Made by a program: the position numbers and the translations under genes. Source: Nitrospirota bacterium (GTDB taxonomy: Bacteria > Nitrospirota > Thermodesulfovibrionia > Thermodesulfovibrionales > UBA6898). From it: 64,000 nt of DNA. The notes under the pieces are model-generated. The model saw nothing but the letters and a program-made list of their open reading frames with translations, was not told the origin of the DNA and did no database searches. The DNA lies in assembly GCA_021783515.1 (NCBI GenBank), contig JAJXTV010000007.1, forward strand, positions 47,346-111,345. Reading direction: 5' to 3'. Below are positions 8,100-17,314 of the stretch, in pieces. Each line of letters opens with the position of its first letter. Position 1 is the stretch's first letter.

Positions 8100-9089
8100 A
8101 TGTTTACCATGCGCAAAACAATATCAGTTGCAAGGGATGAGAAGATAAAGATTCTGTCAGTAGTATTAACGGCGGTTCTGGTGATGCTTCTGGCAATGGC
8201 CGGGAGTGCCCAGGCCTTTACGATTACCGGCAAGGTCGTGTCGATCGACCGGGGTCAAAAGACGCTCGGCGTCGCCGCTTATTACGGGCCTGATGTGGGT
8301 GCGCTCTCGTATAACGGAGGACCTGATCGCCTGAATACATTCGCCCTTAAGCATGGCGCAAAGGTTATGAAAGGGACCGAGTCCTTGCACTTCGGAGATA
8401 TTCGGGTCGGCGACTGGGTCACTGTCGACTATTACCAGTCGGGCAGCGGGCTCGTAGTGGCTGACGGAATAACGATCACAACGCCTCCGAAGGCCTATCT
8501 GGAATCGGCCGGCGTATTCTCCATTCCGGGACAGGTAGTTGCTGTCGACAGGGATGCAAGGACGCTCACTCTTGACACTTCATACTATTACGGTCCGTCC
8601 TCCAGGGGTTCAGGGACGGTGGAAGTGTTTGCCATGAACAGGGACGTCGTAGTCATGAGGGGCAATGAGCCGAGGGACTTTCGCGACATCAGGACAGGCG
8701 ATTGGGTCACCATCACCTATCACCAGTCGGGCAGCGGTCGGATAGCGGCCGACGATATCGCGATTACCGCTCCTCCTGCTCCCTTCCTGAGTGAAAACGC
8801 CCGGATGTTCTCGATCCCGGGAAAGGTCGTCGCAATTGACAGGGACGCACGGTCTCTCACTCTGGATCCCTCCTATTGTTACGGCGGCGAGGTCCGGGGC
8901 TTGCGGGTATTCGCGCTGAACAAAGGGACCGTAATCATGATGGGCAATGAGTCCAGGGATTTCAGAGACGTCAGGGTCGGCGATTGGGTCACCGTCAACT
9001 TCCACGAGGACGTCGGCGGGCTCGTCGTCACGGACGGCATCGCCTTCACTTCGCCTGAGTTCCTGAGGTGCTCCGGGATGCGGGGCTAA
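8100..9089 (+). CDS. Exported protein of three tandem ~85-residue beta-type repeats
   Basis: 329 residues from the ATG at 8100, which has AGAGGAGG eight bases upstream; an upstream GTG at 8076 has no such site. Signal peptide ends at AGSAQA (about residue 39). The rest is three imperfect repeats (about residues 40-130, 141-228, 241-325), each with F-I-x-G-x-VV-ID/VDR, then TLTLD...YYG, then FxDIRxGDWVTV, then a glycine stretch and ADGIxIT. The pattern G-K-V-V-x-I-D and R-V-G-D-x-V-x-V is typical of DUF5666-like small beta-barrel domains. No cysteine pair, metal site or enzyme motif stands out. Likely a periplasmic protein; function unknown. It sits 87 bases after the W/R/Y-rich gene and may be co-transcribed. 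Confidence 0.75.
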   Translation: MFTMRKTISVARDEKIKILSVVLTAVLVMLLAMAGSAQAFTITGKVVSIDRGQKTLGVAAYYGPDVGALSYNGGPDRLNTFALKHGAKVMKGTESLHFGDIRVGDWVTVDYYQSGSGLVVADGITITTPPKAYLESAGVFSIPGQVVAVDRDARTLTLDTSYYYGPSSRGSGTVEVFAMNRDVVVMRGNEPRDFRDIRTGDWVTITYHQSGSGRIAADDIAITAPPAPFLSENARMFSIPGKVVAIDRDARSLTLDPSYCYGGEVRGLRVFALNKGTVIMMGNESRDFRDVRVGDWVTVNFHEDVGGLVVTDGIAFTSPEFLRCSGMRG

Positions 9090-9139
9090 CCTCGGTCGAC
9101 CGGGGAGGCGCCCGGCGCTCATAACGCGCGTCTCCCCGA

Positions 9140-9448
9140 TTAAAGCGGCGGTCGGTCGAAGTAGATACCCGCGGTTAGGCTGCGGATATCTACTTTCTTT
9201 TGCGGACCGGTCGAGCGGGAGTACAGGGGGGTCGTCACGTTCGGATCGCCCGCGGCCTCACGTCGATTCTCGACGGTCATCTCGTTCTTCACGTCTTTCA
9301 CGCCGCAAATGTCGCTCGCTGGTTTGGGAACCAAATCTTTTTCCGCTGCGTTGTCGGTTCTGCCGCTTGCCCTTACTACGCCGTCCGTTGTCCTGACCTT
9401 CGTATTTTTCGCACTGGTGGCCATGCGAACCCAAACCTGTCTGTTCAT
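9140..9448 (-). pseudogene. BON-domain protein remnant (N-terminus lost)
   Basis: The minus-strand frame contains the second half of a BON (OsmY-type) domain: NTKVRTTDGVVRASGRTD, NAAEKDLV and GVKDVKNEMTVE match the expected order and spacing. The first helix and strand of the domain and any signal peptide are missing; the frame instead opens with unrelated residues next to the end of the PLD-family gene. Substitutions such as IVSDI to PASDI also suggest decay. A complete BON lipoprotein lies close by at 11533-11859. Confidence 0.55.
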
Positions 9449-9476
9449 CGTCCGTTACGCAAGACACAACTGCAAG

Positions 9477-10859
9477 CTACAGCCAGTGCAAAAATAGATG
9501 CGAAAGCCACTCCCTGATCCTGGGAAACAGGGGCCTTTTTCCCCACTCTCCCAGGCGGACCTCTTTGGACTCCCGGAGGTCGTCCTGGAACATCTTTTCC
9601 ACTTCCGCTGAGAACGGCCGGCTCAGAATGATCGCATTATCTTCATTGTTGTTGAGGAAGCTCCAGAAGTCCATATTGGTGGACCCGACGGTCGCCCAGA
9701 CTCCGTCGATCACGGCGGTCTTTGCGTGCAGGATGGCCTTGTGCCGCTCATACAGCTTCACGCCTGCCCTGAGAAGATCGGAATAATAATATCTTCCCGC
9801 GTAGAAGGCCAGGGGGGAATCGCTTACACTGGGCAGGACGATTTTCACGTCGACGCCCCGGCCGGCCGCCTCGGTCAGCGCCGTCACCATCTGAGAGTCC
9901 GGGACAAAATAGGCGTTTGTAAGATGAGCGAAATTATCGGAAAACGTTACCGCCGAAACATACATGATGAAGGTGGTCCTGTTCATTTCGCCCGGAGTGC
10001 TTCCGACCACCTCGATCAAGTCTTTCCCCGTTTCCCTGAGAGGGGGGAAATAATCCCCGGCGGGAAGCTCAGGCCCCTTCTGTTGTTTCCATGTCTCGAG
10101 AAAAAGCTTCTGAAACTCGGCAACGGCAGGCCCTTCTATTTGGACATCCGTGTCTCTCCAGGGAATCCTACCCACTTCTTCCACGTCGCCTGATATCTCT
10201 CCGGAATATACCTGACTGACGTTAACTCCTCCGGTAATGGCGACTTTGCCGTCGACGATCAGGATCTTCCGGTGATCGCGATGAGTCAGCCGCCATCTGC
10301 CATGGGCCTTCAGCGGATTCACGGGATTGAATTCGAGCACCTGAATCCCCCCTGCCCTCAGCCTGTCGAAGAAGGGTCCCGGCGTGCGAAAACTTCCGAC
10401 GCTGTCATAGATCAGATTCACGGCGACCCCCTCGGACTTCTTCTGCAGCAGCAGATCTGCAAATTTGCAGCCCATTTCGTCGTTGCTGATAATGAATGTT
10501 TCGACATTGATATGGTCTTTGGCATTACTGACGGCATCAAGCATGGCAGCGTATGCGGACGGCCCGTCGAGGAGCTTCACTTTGTTGCCCTTTATCAGAG
10601 GACTCCCCGTCACCGCCTCCATCACGCTGACTTGGCGCTCGAGCAGGTCCGTCGGGTCCACCGTACGCTTTAATCTCTCTATAAGGGCATGGCTCTGCTT
10701 CTGGGTCAAAAATCCTCTGGCCGACAGGATTTCAGGCGATTCCTCACCGCCGGAGGTCTCCTGAATCACCTGGGAGACCTTGGGAAGACTGGCGCAGCCG
10801 CTGCAGGCGAGCAGACAGCACACCAAAGAACACAACACAAGGGACTTAATAGTGCTCAT
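9477..10859 (-). CDS. PLD-superfamily lipoprotein (cardiolipin synthase-like)
   Basis: 460 residues with a lipoprotein signal (lipobox LLAC, followed by SGCASLPKV) and two phospholipase D HxKxxxxD sites: HRKILIVD with downstream GGVN near residue 205, and HAKTAVID followed by GSTNMD near residue 385. This two-HKD layout is that of cardiolipin synthases and related phosphatidyltransferases. Most cardiolipin synthases are membrane-anchored by helices, so a lipoprotein with its HKD domains outside the cytoplasm is better called a PLD-family transferase or hydrolase of the envelope. It is the downstream member of a minus-strand group with the 40-residue membrane peptide and the YeaQ-like protein. 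Confidence 0.85.
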   Translation of the reverse strand: MSTIKSLVLCSLVCCLLACSGCASLPKVSQVIQETSGGEESPEILSARGFLTQKQSHALIERLKRTVDPTDLLERQVSVMEAVTGSPLIKGNKVKLLDGPSAYAAMLDAVSNAKDHINVETFIISNDEMGCKFADLLLQKKSEGVAVNLIYDSVGSFRTPGPFFDRLRAGGIQVLEFNPVNPLKAHGRWRLTHRDHRKILIVDGKVAITGGVNVSQVYSGEISGDVEEVGRIPWRDTDVQIEGPAVAEFQKLFLETWKQQKGPELPAGDYFPPLRETGKDLIEVVGSTPGEMNRTTFIMYVSAVTFSDNFAHLTNAYFVPDSQMVTALTEAAGRGVDVKIVLPSVSDSPLAFYAGRYYYSDLLRAGVKLYERHKAILHAKTAVIDGVWATVGSTNMDFWSFLNNNEDNAIILSRPFSAEVEKMFQDDLRESKEVRLGEWGKRPLFPRIREWLSHLFLHWL

Positions 10860-11002
10860 GCAACTGCCGCGTTATCGTTAAATGTTCAGCCCTCAGTGCA
10901 CTCTGAGTCGAAGATAGCAGTCGTAGTCGTGGGGGGAATCATAGTCATAGTAATAGTATCGCGCATGGCGAGTCCTCTCCTTCGATAGTAACATCTTTTC
11001 CT

Positions 11003-11125
11003 TCAAACGCCTGCGGACTGATGAGGATTCTTTTCGATCCGGGCATGCTGGATATTGCTCATGTAATACCACACGCCGGCTCCCGCAGCGATAATTATCA
11101 AAATCACGACAAGCTTGCTGGACAT
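11003..11125 (-). CDS. Small single-pass membrane protein (40 residues)
   Basis: An ATG at 11125 preceded by GTGAGGAGAAA opens a 40-residue frame: short polar start (MSSK), one hydrophobic helix (LVVILIIIAAGAGVWYYM) and a basic, histidine-containing tail (NIQHARIEKNPHQSAGV). The start lies 25 bases after the YeaQ-like gene on the same strand. Small membrane proteins of this kind often accompany stress-response YeaQ/BON genes. Identity unknown; the good ribosome site and clean topology make it likely real. Confidence 0.6.
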   Translation of the reverse strand: MSSKLVVILIIIAAGAGVWYYMSNIQHARIEKNPHQSAGV

Positions 11126-11149
11126 TTTCTCCTCACTTACTGCAGATAG

Positions 11150-11395
11150 TTACGCCCTCTTGATAAGCCTGAGCAGAAATAGCAGTACGATGGCGCCGAT
11201 CGTTGCGACGATCAGATTGCTGAGAAGTCCTCCCCCGGGGAAAAAGCCCAGGGTGCGAAAGAGGAACCCTCCGATTAATGCGCCGATTACGCCCACAATG
11301 ATGTCGCCGATGACTCCGAACCCGCCGCCCCTCATCAACTTTCCCGCCAGCCACCCCGCAGCGAGGCCTATCAGTATGAACCATAGAAATGCCAT
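11150..11395 (-). CDS. GlsB/YeaQ/YmgE family stress-response membrane protein
   Basis: 81 residues with three hydrophobic segments and the family's glycine-rich pattern: WFILIGLAAGWLAGKLMRGGGFG, then DIIVGVIGALIGGFLF, then LIVATIGAIVLLFLLRL. Members are inner-membrane proteins linked to envelope or general stress; the mechanism is not known. AAGGAGGGCGCT precedes the ATG. Neighbours on the same strand are the BON lipoprotein upstream and the 40-residue peptide downstream. Confidence 0.9.
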   Translation of the reverse strand: MAFLWFILIGLAAGWLAGKLMRGGGFGVIGDIIVGVIGALIGGFLFRTLGFFPGGGLLSNLIVATIGAIVLLFLLRLIKRA

Positions 11396-11470
11396 AGCGC
11401 CCTCCTTAACGCGCCATCAGGGGCACCGGTTGATTTGACCGTTTACCTTGTAGACGCGCGCTCAATTTGA

Positions 11471-11507
11471 AAAAAAGAGCGAATGCGCTGACGGACAGCA
11501 CACTCGC
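11471..11507 (-). terminator. Rho-independent terminator after the BON lipoprotein gene
   Basis: On the minus strand GCGAGTGTGCTG pairs with CAGCGCATTCGC (two G-T pairs) around TCCGT and is followed by TCTTTTTT, 26 bases past the BON stop codon. Confidence 0.7.
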
Positions 11508-11532
11508 CTTATCCGTAATGCGGCATAGGGGT

Positions 11533-11859
11533 TCACTTCTTCTCTTCGATCTTAAGCAGGCTCTTGACGTGCTTCACTCCCCTTATTTTTCTGATTTTGT
11601 CGACCAGCCGGTCCTCTGTCTCCCGGCTGTTCACAAATCCCGTAAGCACCACCTCACCCTGGGTCGTCTCCACGTCGATCTTGAGATAATGCGCCTGCGG
11701 ATCTTTGATGATTATCGCGTTGGCTTCCGCAGTGATAGTGTTGTCATCGATATTTTCGCCCGCGGTCTCACCTGTCATGCTCGCGCATCCCGCAAATAAA
11801 ACCAATCCCGCAACCAGGAGCACTGTCAGAAATAAAAGATACTTCGTTTCTCTTCTCAT
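11533..11859 (-). CDS. BON-domain lipoprotein
   Basis: 108 residues from the ATG at 11859, which has AGGAGAAGGG just upstream. A lipoprotein signal (VLLVAGLVLFAGC) is followed by one BON domain: ITAEANAIIIKDPQAHYLKIDVETTQGEVVLTGFVNS, then ETEDRLVDKIRKIRGVKHVKSLLKI. BON domains bind phospholipid surfaces and are found in osmotically induced periplasmic proteins (OsmY type) and outer-membrane lipoproteins (DolP). Expected place: periplasmic face of a membrane. It has its own terminator. An alternative start at 11886 would add nine arginine-rich residues with a poor site. Confidence 0.85.
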   Translation of the reverse strand: MRRETKYLLFLTVLLVAGLVLFAGCASMTGETAGENIDDNTITAEANAIIIKDPQAHYLKIDVETTQGEVVLTGFVNSRETEDRLVDKIRKIRGVKHVKSLLKIEEKK

Positions 11860-12070
11860 GTCCCTTCTCCTTTGCCGGATGATCAATCACCCGTTTACAT
11901 GGTTAATGAATCAAAAACCTTCCTGCATATTCACTGTATCATGCCTTTGAGCAAAGTCAACTGCCCTTAAGAACACTGCTGTCGACAACCGTTGTCCTCC
12001 TTTTCGTCTCTCCAGTGGGCTTGCCGCCGTCAAATGCGAAACCTCTTTTTCATGGGGTGGCATCGCTGCG

Positions 12071-12544
12071 CTATCTCTTGCCGGTAAACCGCGCGGTCGC
12101 GAACCAGGGCAATAAAAAAAGCGCGGGGAGAGGGGAAAAGAGGGTGCCCAAAACGACCGAAAAACCGAAGCGCTGAGTGGGAGGGAAGCCGGACAATGTA
12201 AATATCGCGACGCCTGCGCAGACGACGCTCATAGAATAAAGGATAGGTTTCCATAGTCTCGAGCATACTTCTGCCGAGGCCTCCCGGGATCGCATGCTCC
12301 CCGTCGGGTGCTCCTGTGAAAAGATCCTGGAGATCAGCTGGTCGCTGCGAAGTTGAGGATCGTCGCTCGAAAAGAAAAAGTTTTCATCAACGCTCGGCCT
12401 GAAATCAAGGTAACAAAAAACGCAGAAGAGGGAAAAGGCGGTCAGGCCCGCCCATCCGCCCTTCCTTGCAATTGCCCGCCATTTTGCCATAATGGTGATG
12501 AAGTCAATTCTTTCAACAAGCGATAGATCGCCCCGGAATAACAA
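12071..12544 (-). pseudogene. RND/MMPL-family transporter with a large internal deletion
   Basis: The 157-residue frame joins two distant parts of an RND-superfamily exporter. Residues 1-80 (IDFITIMAKWRA...FCYLDFRPSVDENFFFSSDDPQ...LISRIF) are the first membrane helix and the start of the first periplasmic loop. Residues 90-157 (SRLWKPILYSM...TLSGFPPTQRFGFSVVLGT...PALFLLPW) are the final helices of such a protein. Full-length relatives have roughly 750-900 residues and about twelve helices, so some 600-700 residues are missing between. The junction is in frame, but the product cannot form a transport channel. Confidence 0.65.
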
Positions 12545-12559
12545 GGCCGTGAAGCCCCG

Positions 12560-12819
12560 TCAGAGGAAAAAGGTGCCTTTCACCCTGTCGTCGATGTCGC
12601 TCACTTCCCCCTTCACCCGTCTCCGCTGACGGTAATCAATAAAAAGTGATAGAAGCGTCCCTTTCCCTCCCCGGCATAGAGTGTGGCCCCGCCGCCTCCG
12701 GTGATAATCTCCGTAACCCCATCTATCGTGCTCCGGAGATACAAGTGCTCGTGGCCGACAAATACCGCAGTTGTTTCTGTGACAAATCTCCCCGCGCGCG
12801 CCCGCAAACATTCTCTCAT
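12560..12819 (-). pseudogene. Metallophosphoesterase remnant, truncated and frameshifted
   Basis: The frame 12613-12819 carries the C-terminal signature of calcineurin-like phosphoesterases, FVGHEHLYLRSTIDGV and ITGGGGATLY. It breaks after SGDG, and a one-base shift restores the expected tail RVKGEVSDIDDRVKGTFFL to the stop at 12560. The metal-binding N-terminal two thirds are gone; the fragment begins at the stop codon of the formate dehydrogenase gene, with which it overlaps by four bases. Confidence 0.6.
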
Positions 12820-15533
12820 CTCACAGCCTCTATCTTCACCGCGCAGACCTTGAACTCCGGGATCTTGACGACCGGGTCGAGGGCGTCGTTGGTGATCACG
12901 TTTGCCGCTGCCTCACGGTAATGCATAGGGATGAAGACCGTCCCCTCCGACACCCTCTTCGTCAGCCTCGCCCTGATCTCGATCTCGCCGCGGCGGGAGG
13001 CTACCTTTATCATCTCCCCCGTCCTGACGCCGAGCCGCCCGGCGTCGAGCGGATTGATTTCGACATAAGGTTCTCCCGCATGTTTCTCGATCGACTTCAC
13101 CGTCCTCGTCATCGAGCCGGAGTGGTACTGAAAGAGGTTGCGCCCGGTGGTGAGCACAAAAGGATACTCCTCATCCGTCACCTCCGCAGGCGGACAATAC
13201 GCGACGGAAGAAAACGGGGCCTTTCCCTTCGGGAACCCTTCCTTGTAGAGAAAGCGCGTGCCGGGGTGGGTCCCGGACGGACACGGCCACTGTATCCCCC
13301 CCCCGTCGAGGCGCCGATAGGTGATGCCGGCCATCGCAGGCCAGAGCCTGCCGTATTCCTGAAAGACCTTCTCCGGCGTGTCATGCCCCATGTCGTAGCC
13401 GAGCCGCTTCGAGATTTCCAGAAGGATGGACATATCGTCCCTCGCCTCTCCGGGCGGCTCCACCGCTTTCCGCACCCGCTGGACCTTCCGTTCCGTGTTG
13501 GCGAAGGTGCCGTCCTTTTCGAAGGAGCAGGCGGCAGGCAGCACGACATCGGCCAGCTCGGCCGTGTCGATCATGAAGATGTCCTGGACGACCAGGAAAT
13601 CGAGACTTCCCAGCGCCTTGATCGTATGGTGCATGTTCGGGTCGGTGATGATCGGGTTTTCGCCCATGATATACATCGCCCTGATTCTGCCTTCGGCCGC
13701 CGCGTCCATCATCTCGGTTGCGGTAAGCCCCGGCTTCGGTGGCAGGGCAGTGCCCCAGGCCTCCTCGAACTTTTCCCTTATGCCGGGCATGTCGATCTTC
13801 TGGTAACCGGGGTAGACGTTCGGCATGCAGGCGGCGTCGGATGAGCCCTGCACGTTGTTCTGGCCGCGAAGCGGGTTCACGCCGGTAGACTCCCTCCCGA
13901 TATTGCCCGTGAGCATAACGAGGTTAGCGATCGCCCGCACGTTGTCGGTGCCGCAGGTATGCTGGGTGATCCCCATGGTATAGAAGATGCCCGCCTTCCT
14001 GGACAGCCCGTAGAGACGCGCCGCCCTGACAATATCCTCTTTCGGTACGCCGGTGATCCCTTCGACCCGCTCGGGCGTAAACTCCTCGACCGACTTCTTC
14101 CACTGGTCAAACCCTTCGGTCTTCTCTCTGACGAACTCGCCGTTGAGGAGCCCTTCCTTCACGATGATATGCGCCATCCCGTTTAAAAGCGCGATGTCCG
14201 TGCCCGGCCGCATCTTGAGGAAGACCTCGGAGAACTTCACCATCGGCACCCTCCTGGGGTCTGCGACGATGATCTTTGCCCCTCTGCGGTGCGCCTTGAT
14301 CATCCGGTTGGCGACGACGGGATGGGACTCCTTGGTGTTGGAGCCGATGATGAAGATCACCTCCATCCCCTCGATCTCGGGGATCGAATTCGTCATAGCC
14401 CCTGAGCCGAAGATCGTGGCCAGACCGGCCACCGTGGGGGAGTGTCAGAGACGGGCGCAGTGGTCGACGTTGTTCGTCCCGACCGCCGCGCGCATGAATT
14501 TCTGGAAGACGTAGTTCTCTTCGTTGGTGCACCGCGCGGAGGAAAGCCCCGCGAGCGCATCGGCGCCGTGCGTCTCCTTAATCTCCCTGATCCTCGATGC
14601 GATCAGGTCGAGCGCCTCCTCCCACGAGGCCTCCCGGAAGACCTCCCCCCACTTGATCCCCTTGCGCCCCAGGGACGGCATCCCTGACTTCGGAGCGGTC
14701 CTGATGAGAGGCCTGACGAGCCGGTCGGGGCTACTGACGAATTGATACCCGAACCTTCCCTTCACGCAAAGCCATCCTTCGTTCCACGTGTCTTCGGCCG
14801 AGGTGATCCGGACTATCTCGTTCTTCTTTACATGGGCGGTGATATTACAGCCGATGCCGCAATAGGGGCAGACGGTATCGATCTCCTTCGTCGTGCCCGG
14901 CCTCCCTTTCAGCTTCCAGAGCTTTCCGGTCAGCGCCCCGGTCGGACAGACCGCAACGCACTGTCCGCAAAACTCGCAGTCGAGGTCTTCCTCGTATGAC
15001 GTGCATATCTTCGCCCGGAACCCCCGATACCCGAAATCGATCGCCTCGACCCCCTGGATCTCGTCGCAGGCTTTGACGCACCGTCCGCAGAGGATGCATT
15101 TCTCGAGGTCCCGCTCGATGAAGGGATTTCCGTCCCTCGTCTCATAGTTCCTGCGCTCCCCGGCGTATTCCGCCTCACGGACGCCGTACATATAGGCGAG
15201 TTCCTGGAGCGCGCAGCTGCCTGTCTTTTCGCATACCATGCAGTCGTTGGGATGGTCCGACAGGATGAGCTCGAGCACAAGCCTTCTCAACTCCTCGATC
15301 TCGGGCGACGAGGTGACCACCTCCATGCCCTCGCCGACAGTCGTCGTACAGGCGGTGACCGGCTTCAGGAAGCCCTTCACCTCGACAAGACAGAGCCTGC
15401 AGCCGCCAAACGGCGTGAGCTTCGGATGATGGCAGAGCGTGGGAATGAAGATATCGTTATTCTTCGCGGCCTCGAGGATCGTCGACTGCGCCGGGACCTG
15501 CAGTTCTTTGCCGTCAATGTTGATCCGCACCAT
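12816..15533 (-). CDS. fdhA: Selenocysteine-containing NAD-linked formate dehydrogenase, catalytic subunit
   Basis: Catalytic subunit that oxidises formate to CO2, or the reverse, at a Mo/W-bis-MGD centre. The frame is interrupted by one TGA at 14445-14447, in the context DHCARL-U-HSPTVAG, exactly where formate dehydrogenases carry their active-site Sec/Cys, so it is read as selenocysteine 363; total 905 residues. Domains: 2Fe-2S (C34, C45, C48, C62), NuoG-like His-Cys cluster (H94, C98, C101, C107), two 4Fe-4S (C146-C156, C186-C196), Fe4S4-MGD (C222, C225, C229, C256), then the molybdopterin and dinucleotide-binding domains. The next genes upstream encode NuoF- and NuoE-like subunits, giving a soluble NAD(P)/ferredoxin-linked complex that might be electron-bifurcating (inference). 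FdhD lies at 6006-6764. selA, selB, selC and selD are not in the window. Confidence 0.95.
14410..14447 (-). promoter_or_regulatory. Bacterial SECIS element with its UGA codon
   Basis: On the minus strand the UGA is followed by 12 bases and then GTGGCC-GGTCT-GGCCAC: a perfect six-pair stem with a GGUCU loop (hairpin 14416-14432). E. coli fdhF has the same GGUCU apical loop and the same number of bases (18) between UGA and loop. This is the recognition hairpin for SelB and supports translation of UGA as selenocysteine. Confidence 0.88.
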
Positions 15534-15535
15534 CG

Positions 15536-17314
15536 TTAATCCCTCGCCACCGATTTGAATTTGCAGGCCTCAAAGCAGGCCCCGCATCTGATGCACCTGT
15601 CGGGGTTGATCCTGTGCGGCTTTTTCTTGTCGCCGCTGATCGCATCCGCGGGGCAGGCCTTCATGCAGGCCCCGCACCCCTTGCAATATTCCTCCAGGAT
15701 GCTGTACCTGAGGAGTTTCTTGCATACCTTCGCCGGGCACTTTTTATCCCTGATATGCGTCTCGAACTCCTCCCTGAAATACCGGAGGTTGCTCAGCACC
15801 GGGTTCGGCGCGGTCTGGCCGAGACCACAGAGCGAGGCGGTCTTGACCCCCCTGCTGAGACGCTCGAGACGTTCGATGTCTCCTTCCTTTCCTTGTCCTT
15901 CGGTGATGCGGGTCAGGATCTCGAGAAGCCTCTTCGTGCCGACCCTGCAGGGGACGCACTTGCCGCAGGATTCGGCCTGTGTGAACTGGATGAAGTACTT
16001 CGCCATGTTTACCATGCAGTTGTCCTCGTCGAGGACGATCATGCCGCCCGAGCCGACGATCGAGCCGGCCTTCGCCAGAGACTCGTAATCCACGTTCAGG
16101 TCGAGCATCCCCGCCGGGATGCAGCCTCCGGAGGGGCCGCCGGTCTGCACCGCCTTCAGTGCCCTGTTGCCTTCGATGCCGCCGCCTATCTCATGGATGA
16201 TCTCGCCGAGGGTGATCCCCATCGGCACTTCTATCAGCCCCTGGTTCCGTATCTTGCCGGTCAGGGCGAAGACCTTCGTCCCCTTCGACTTCTCGGTACC
16301 GTAGGACGCGTACCATGCCCACCCCTTCCTGATGATGTAAGGGACGTTCGCCAGCGTCTCGACGTTGTTGATCACCGTCGGCCTCTGCCAGAGCCCCCTG
16401 TTGACCGGGAAGGGAGGCTTCGATCTCGGCATGCCCCTCTCGCCTTCGATAGAAGCGATCAGGGCCGTCTCCTCGCCGCAGACAAAGGCGCCGGCGCCGA
16501 GCCTGATCTCGATATCAAAGCTGAACTGGGTGTTAAAAATAGCGCGCCCCAGAAATCTGCGCTCATAGGCCTGTTTGATGGCAAGTTTCAGCCGCTCGAC
16601 CGCAAGGGGATACTCGGCCCTGATATAGACATAGCCCTTATTGGCGCCGATAGCAAAGGCCCCGATCAGCATGCCCTCTATCACCGAATGGGGATTGCCT
16701 TCGATCACCGCCCTGTCCATGAAGGCCCCGGGGTCTCCCTCGTCGGCATTGCATATCACATACTTGACGTCCCCCTTGCTCCTTCTGGCCAGCTCCCACT
16801 TGAGGCCGGTCGGAAAGCCGGCGCCGCCTCTTCCCCTGATGCCGGACATCCTGATCTCCTCGATCACATCGTCGGGGATCCAGGTCATCAGGACCTCGCG
16901 CGTCGGTTCGTAACCGCCGGCCGCAATATAGGAATCGATGTCCTCCGGGTCGACCCTCCCGCAGTCCGCAAGGACGATCTTCACCTGTTTGCGGTAGAAG
17001 GTATCGAACGTCTCGTCGACGAGCCACTCCTTCACCGGGGTCCCCCCGACTATATGCTCCGCCACGATCCTTCCGACCATATCCGGTTTTACATACTGAT
17101 AGGATGTCTTCGAGCCATTGCGGCCGATCTCGACGAGCACGTCCCTGGCGCAGAGCCCGAGACAGCCGACCTGGTGAGAAGAACAATGCTCCTTCACCTC
17201 GGCGTCGATGTTCCGGTCGGCAAGCGTCTCCCTGAACGCCTCGAGCACGGCCTTCCCGCCGGCGGCGATGCCGGCAGGCCCCATGCAGACGCGGACGACC
17301 GTATTATCCTTCAT
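15536..17314 (-). CDS. NuoF-like NAD(H)/FMN and iron-sulfur subunit of formate dehydrogenase
   Basis: 592-residue diaphorase subunit. Order of parts: thioredoxin-like 2Fe-2S domain (about residues 1-95, CSSHQVGCLGLC), NADH/FMN-binding NuoF domain (GRGGAGFPTGLKW near 155; EYPLAVERL), SLBB region, 4Fe-4S site (ESCGKCVPCRVGTKR near 450) and a C-terminal pair of 4Fe-4S ferredoxin motifs (CKGCGACMKACP and CIRCGACFEACK). This is the layout of HndC/HydB and FdhB-type subunits, which pass electrons between FdhA, NAD(P) and probably ferredoxin. It lies two bases upstream of fdhA and overlaps the NuoE-like gene by 11 bases, so translation is likely coupled. Confidence 0.93.
   Translation of the reverse strand: MKDNTVVRVCMGPAGIAAGGKAVLEAFRETLADRNIDAEVKEHCSSHQVGCLGLCARDVLVEIGRNGSKTSYQYVKPDMVGRIVAEHIVGGTPVKEWLVDETFDTFYRKQVKIVLADCGRVDPEDIDSYIAAGGYEPTREVLMTWIPDDVIEEIRMSGIRGRGGAGFPTGLKWELARRSKGDVKYVICNADEGDPGAFMDRAVIEGNPHSVIEGMLIGAFAIGANKGYVYIRAEYPLAVERLKLAIKQAYERRFLGRAIFNTQFSFDIEIRLGAGAFVCGEETALIASIEGERGMPRSKPPFPVNRGLWQRPTVINNVETLANVPYIIRKGWAWYASYGTEKSKGTKVFALTGKIRNQGLIEVPMGITLGEIIHEIGGGIEGNRALKAVQTGGPSGGCIPAGMLDLNVDYESLAKAGSIVGSGGMIVLDEDNCMVNMAKYFIQFTQAESCGKCVPCRVGTKRLLEILTRITEGQGKEGDIERLERLSRGVKTASLCGLGQTAPNPVLSNLRYFREEFETHIRDKKCPAKVCKKLLRYSILEEYCKGCGACMKACPADAISGDKKKPHRINPDRCIRCGACFEACKFKSVARD

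Noticed and set aside
10904..10976. Short minus-strand frames with a good AAGGAGAGG site, one rich in Tyr/Asp
   Set aside because: The start codon is in a different frame from the Tyr/Asp-rich stretch, and the 26-residue ATG frame has no recognisable feature; kept only as a possible relic.
14432..14447. Formate dehydrogenase gene read as two genes broken by a nonsense codon
   Set aside because: The TGA sits at the active-site Sec/Cys codon and is followed by a matching SECIS hairpin, so it is selenocysteine.
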